Source of the DNA: a virus
Direction: 5' to 3' (one strand)
Length of the DNA: 47,402 nt
Virus record (IMG/VR): IMGVR_UViG_3300010885_023842
Coordinates: 1-47,402 of that record
In this document: positions 44,898-47,402 of the stretch, piece after piece
Layout: each line of letters starts with the position of its first letter
Numbering within the stretch: the stretch's first letter is position 1
Notes under the pieces: generated by a model
Seen by the model: the letters and a program-made list of their open reading frames with translations, nothing else
The model's database searches: none
Told to the model about the DNA's origin: nothing
Translations under genes and position numbers: made by a program

Positions 44898-46181
44898 TTA
44901 AAATAGTATGCTTAACAATAATGCTCTGTTTTTTGCAATCAACTCGTCATTATAATTAGCACTATTTACAAAATATATACCTGTCTTACCTGCACCTATG
45001 GTTGCTGATGCATACAGTTCAGCACCAGTTGATACATAAGTAGGAGTAACTGATTGATTATCTAATGTTAAATATCCGCTGACTTCAACAGCCGCACTGC
45101 TAGCCGCAGTTAATATTAAATTATTTCCGCCAGTGCCGCTAATTGTGTTTTGTGTTGTATTTCCACCGATGCGTACATTGCCAAGAAAGAAACCAGCATT
45201 GGTCATGGTTCCAATCGTAGTAGGCGAAGATGCAACTTGCGCTTGGAAAGTGATTGTACTACTGCCAGCTTGTATACTTGTGTTAGCGGTGCCAATTGTT
45301 GATCCAACTGTTGCTGGATATTGTAAATTTGATACTAATGCATTGCCCGGAACACCATTAGTATACGTGCTTGCAACATAATTTTGTAAAAATTTAAAAT
45401 TAGGAATGTCGCCATCTCTAATAACATAATTGGCATAACTGGTACTGTTTGTAATAGTCAATACTCGAGTAGTATTGCGCATGTCAAAAACGATATCACT
45501 TGTAGTACCGGCATTTGTTATGGTTTCAAGAGCTAGTCCACTTAACAAACCGTCTGCTGTTCTTAGTTGAAAACTTCCTGCCGAATCTGCTCCGGTGCTG
45601 GCTGTAACTGTAGCAGTTAATGCCGTTGCGCCACTGCTGGTAGTTGTAATAGCAGTGCCATTATATGTTTCAGATAAAGTAAATGTTGTTGTACCATTAG
45701 TAGTAATGATATAATATGTTTTTGGTGTTGTGTATCCAACTATCGTACCAGCATTAATTGTGCCAGTGATAGTAATAGTGGCTCCTACAATTAACGTTGA
45801 ACTGGCACAACTAAATTGTCCTGCGATACCTGTAATTTTTACAGTGGTAAGTGTTACTGAAAATTGATCCCAACGACTGATAGCTTCATTGAACAATAGT
45901 TGAGCTGGACTTTTTGCGCCACGCTCTATTTCAATTCCAGCTGTGCCGCTTGTAATGCCTCCGGCATTGCTGGTATCTCCAGAATTTATCTGAATGATGT
46001 TGTCGGTAATTGCACTATTAGTAGTTTCGATAGTTGTAGTACTACCAAGTACATCTAAATTACCTTTTATTAAAACTGTCCCGTAACTTGCTCCGCCCGC
46101 TTGTGTATCAAGCGTAATGGTTCCTCCAGTAGATACCTGGACTTTATAATTGCTATTGGGAACAACGACTATACGTGACAT
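44898..46181 (-). CDS. Fibre-like structural protein, 427 residues
   Basis: The start MSRIVVVPNSNYKVQVSTGG is followed by VLIKGNLDVLGSTTTIET, an ITDNIIQINSG strand and GTAGIEIERGAKSPAQLLF. These elements are familiar from cyanophage structural proteins, where the LDVxGxTTT repeat forms a beta stalk. Around residues 110-190 there is an inserted CASSTLIVGATITITG module with TYYIITTNGTTTFTLS, also seen several times in the giant proteins. The rest is a series of short strands. AGGA lies five bases from the ATG, and a 7-bp hairpin lies just upstream in the gap from the preceding gene. Confidence 0.65.
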   Translation of the reverse strand: MSRIVVVPNSNYKVQVSTGGTITLDTQAGGASYGTVLIKGNLDVLGSTTTIETTNSAITDNIIQINSGDTSNAGGITSGTAGIEIERGAKSPAQLLFNEAISRWDQFSVTLTTVKITGIAGQFSCASSTLIVGATITITGTINAGTIVGYTTPKTYYIITTNGTTTFTLSETYNGTAITTTSSGATALTATVTASTGADSAGSFQLRTADGLLSGLALETITNAGTTSDIVFDMRNTTRVLTITNSTSYANYVIRDGDIPNFKFLQNYVASTYTNGVPGNALVSNLQYPATVGSTIGTANTSIQAGSSTITFQAQVASSPTTIGTMTNAGFFLGNVRIGGNTTQNTISGTGGNNLILTAASSAAVEVSGYLTLDNQSVTPTYVSTGAELYASATIGAGKTGIYFVNSANYNDELIAKNRALLLSILF

Positions 46182-46193
46182 AAGAATCCTAGA

Positions 46194-46211
46194 AGGGGAC
46201 CAAAGTCCCCT
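46194..46211 (-). terminator. Strong stem-loop between two fibre genes, possible terminator or processing site
   Basis: The sequence AGGGGAC-CAAA-GTCCCCT is a perfect 7-bp GC-rich stem with a four-base loop, in the 39-base gap after the partial large gene. In the minus direction it is followed by TCTAGGATTCTT, without a clear T-run, so a Rho-independent terminator is weakly supported. It could stabilise or process the mRNA, or attenuate read-through into the 44898 gene. Confidence 0.5.
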
Positions 46212-46220
46212 GTTAAGTTA

Positions 46221-47402
46221 TTAAGCGTTATCAATTGTAACAGTTGTGCTTGCTACAGCTGATCCTGTTGTCCATAGTGCGGTTGCATTGTTGGAAAACT
46301 GGAAGCTAGAACCTACGTTTTGTTGTAATGTTACTTTGTTTTTTGTTAGTTTAGTAACAAAATATGTATTACCAGCAGAGTCAGTAGCACCAATAGTCAT
46401 AAATCCAGCTGACAACGGAATAGTTGATGTTAATAAACAAACATCAATTCCATCTGGAGTTTCAACTTTGTATCTACGTGAACCTTTTTGTGAAACAATA
46501 TCTGCTTCGCTGTATTCTTTTAAGCCTGTTGGCAAGAATGCTGATGCAATAATAGCCAGACCAAAGTTTCCTGTACCGCTTATTAATCCGCTAGCAGTTG
46601 TTAAAGCAACAGTAAGTGTACCTGAGCTACCTGTTAAACCACTAACTGCTACTACTAAATGTTGACTACCAACACCAGTTGTGCTGGCAATTGGGCCTGC
46701 ATCTGTTGTGATACTTGTTGCTGTGCTACTAGTGAAGTTTGTATAGTTTGACGCGATAGAAATCTGTTTTGTAGCTGAGTTAACTGCAATAATATGATAT
46801 GTACCAGCTGTTATAGTAGATGAACCACCTGTACCAGTTGTTACAAATTTCTGACCAGTTGCTACTAGACCATTAACACTTGATAATGTTAATGTACCAG
46901 CTGTGGTAAATGTTAGGCCAGTTGTTGTACCAGCTGACGTTACTTGAGCAGTTGTTGGTAAACCAGTTGCGGCATTTAAAGCTACTAGTGTAATTGTGCT
47001 TGTGCCGTTAGTTGCTGAAACAATATAGTTGTTACCTGTTGCATAACCTGTCCAAGTTGTACCGCCAATAGTACCTGTTACGTTAATAACTTGACCTACC
47101 CAGAATGTTCCAGCTGTTTGTGCTGTACTGAATGAGAAGTTACCTGTTGTACCACTTGTTACTGTACCAAGTGTTAGACCGGCGCCTGCTGTTGAAGCTG
47201 TGATTGGTAAAGCCGCTGTGCTTGTTGTTACATAGCCGTTACCAGATGCTGTGATAGTTGCACTAGTTAAACTCCATTGTGCTACAGCAATAGTATGGCC
47301 TGCACCACTTGATGGAACAGTTGTTGCTAGTGTTCCAGTATTAACAGTTGTACTTGGGCTACTTGCGTATACTGCTGATGTAACTGTACCAGCTACTGTA
47401 CC
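46221..47402 (-). CDS. C-terminal part of a large fibre-like structural protein (5' end outside window)
   Basis: I followed the frame from the stop codon to the window edge and it stays open, giving 393 residues with the N-terminus outside. A possible TTG start at 46535 is only an internal codon. The visible part is Thr, Gly, Ser and Ala rich, with strands such as TSTTGLT-like repeats; the last 80 residues (KEYSEADIVSQKGSRRYKV, VTKLTKNKVTLQQNV and a WTTGSAVASTTVTIDNA end) are more complex. Endings with a TGSAVAxTTxxIxNA pattern are known in cyanophage fibre-region proteins. It precedes the 44898 gene by a gap that has a hairpin. Confidence 0.65.
   Translation of the reverse strand, partial: GTVAGTVTSAVYASSPSTTVNTGTLATTVPSSGAGHTIAVAQWSLTSATITASGNGYVTTSTAALPITASTAGAGLTLGTVTSGTTGNFSFSTAQTAGTFWVGQVINVTGTIGGTTWTGYATGNNYIVSATNGTSTITLVALNAATGLPTTAQVTSAGTTTGLTFTTAGTLTLSSVNGLVATGQKFVTTGTGGSSTITAGTYHIIAVNSATKQISIASNYTNFTSSTATSITTDAGPIASTTGVGSQHLVVAVSGLTGSSGTLTVALTTASGLISGTGNFGLAIIASAFLPTGLKEYSEADIVSQKGSRRYKVETPDGIDVCLLTSTIPLSAGFMTIGATDSAGNTYFVTKLTKNKVTLQQNVGSSFQFSNNATALWTTGSAVASTTVTIDNA

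Noticed and set aside
46535-46537. TTG start giving a 104-residue protein
   Set aside because: The frame is open without a stop to the window end, so this is an internal codon of a longer protein.
1-47402. tRNA genes, integrase or transposase
   Set aside because: Gaps between genes are short and none shows a cloverleaf; no coding sequence resembles an integrase or transposase.

Overview
This window looks like part of the genome of a T4-like myovirus of the aquatic type (cyanophage or pelagiphage relatives). The basis is similarity by eye of several proteins to T4 gp1, gp13, gp14, gp15 and gp18, together with late promoters of the T4 type (TATAAATA, GATAAATA, CTAAATA). The sequence is AT-rich, genes are tightly packed with ATGA and TAATG overlaps, and no tRNA, integrase, transposase or bacterial housekeeping gene is visible. 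The host cannot be told from this window. No photosynthesis gene is present, so a cyanobacterial host is possible but not shown.

Layout. (1) 1-5197 carries virion-assembly genes on both strands: the N-terminal part of the tail sheath protein (minus), a small HNH-like zinc protein (plus), a dNMP kinase with its own sigma70-type promoter (minus), neck protein gp13 (minus), then gp14 and gp15 (plus). gp13 and gp14 diverge from a near-palindromic pair of late promoter elements. (2) 5179-14025 is a plus-strand accessory cluster: a Nudix hydrolase, six 2-oxoglutarate/Fe(II) oxygenase-like proteins (four of one family), two related proteins of unknown function, a four-cysteine mini-protein, and two adjacent flavin-dependent (tryptophan-type) halogenase-like proteins. 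One halogenase keeps the expected catalytic residues; the other has lost the catalytic Glu. A perfect late promoter lies inside the cluster. (3) 14028-47402 is a minus-strand block of about 33 kb of tail-fibre and adhesin genes. It includes a 4128-residue and a 2958-residue giant protein that are paralogues, three tandem Gly-rich adhesin-like paralogues, several smaller fibre proteins, and the C-terminal part of another large protein cut by the window end.

How it may work together. gp13, gp14, gp15 and gp18 build the neck and contractile tail. The giant proteins carry repeated carbohydrate-binding-like modules, a beta-helix-like segment and beta-propeller-like repeats, and the Gly-rich proteins resemble phage adhesins, so this block is probably the host-recognition apparatus. 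The oxygenase and halogenase cluster sits between tail and fibre genes and has a late promoter. It may therefore modify late products such as virion proteins or surface ligands rather than act in early host takeover; this is inference. The most unusual content is that cluster and the roughly 1.1-kb-residue expansion that separates the two giant fibre paralogues.
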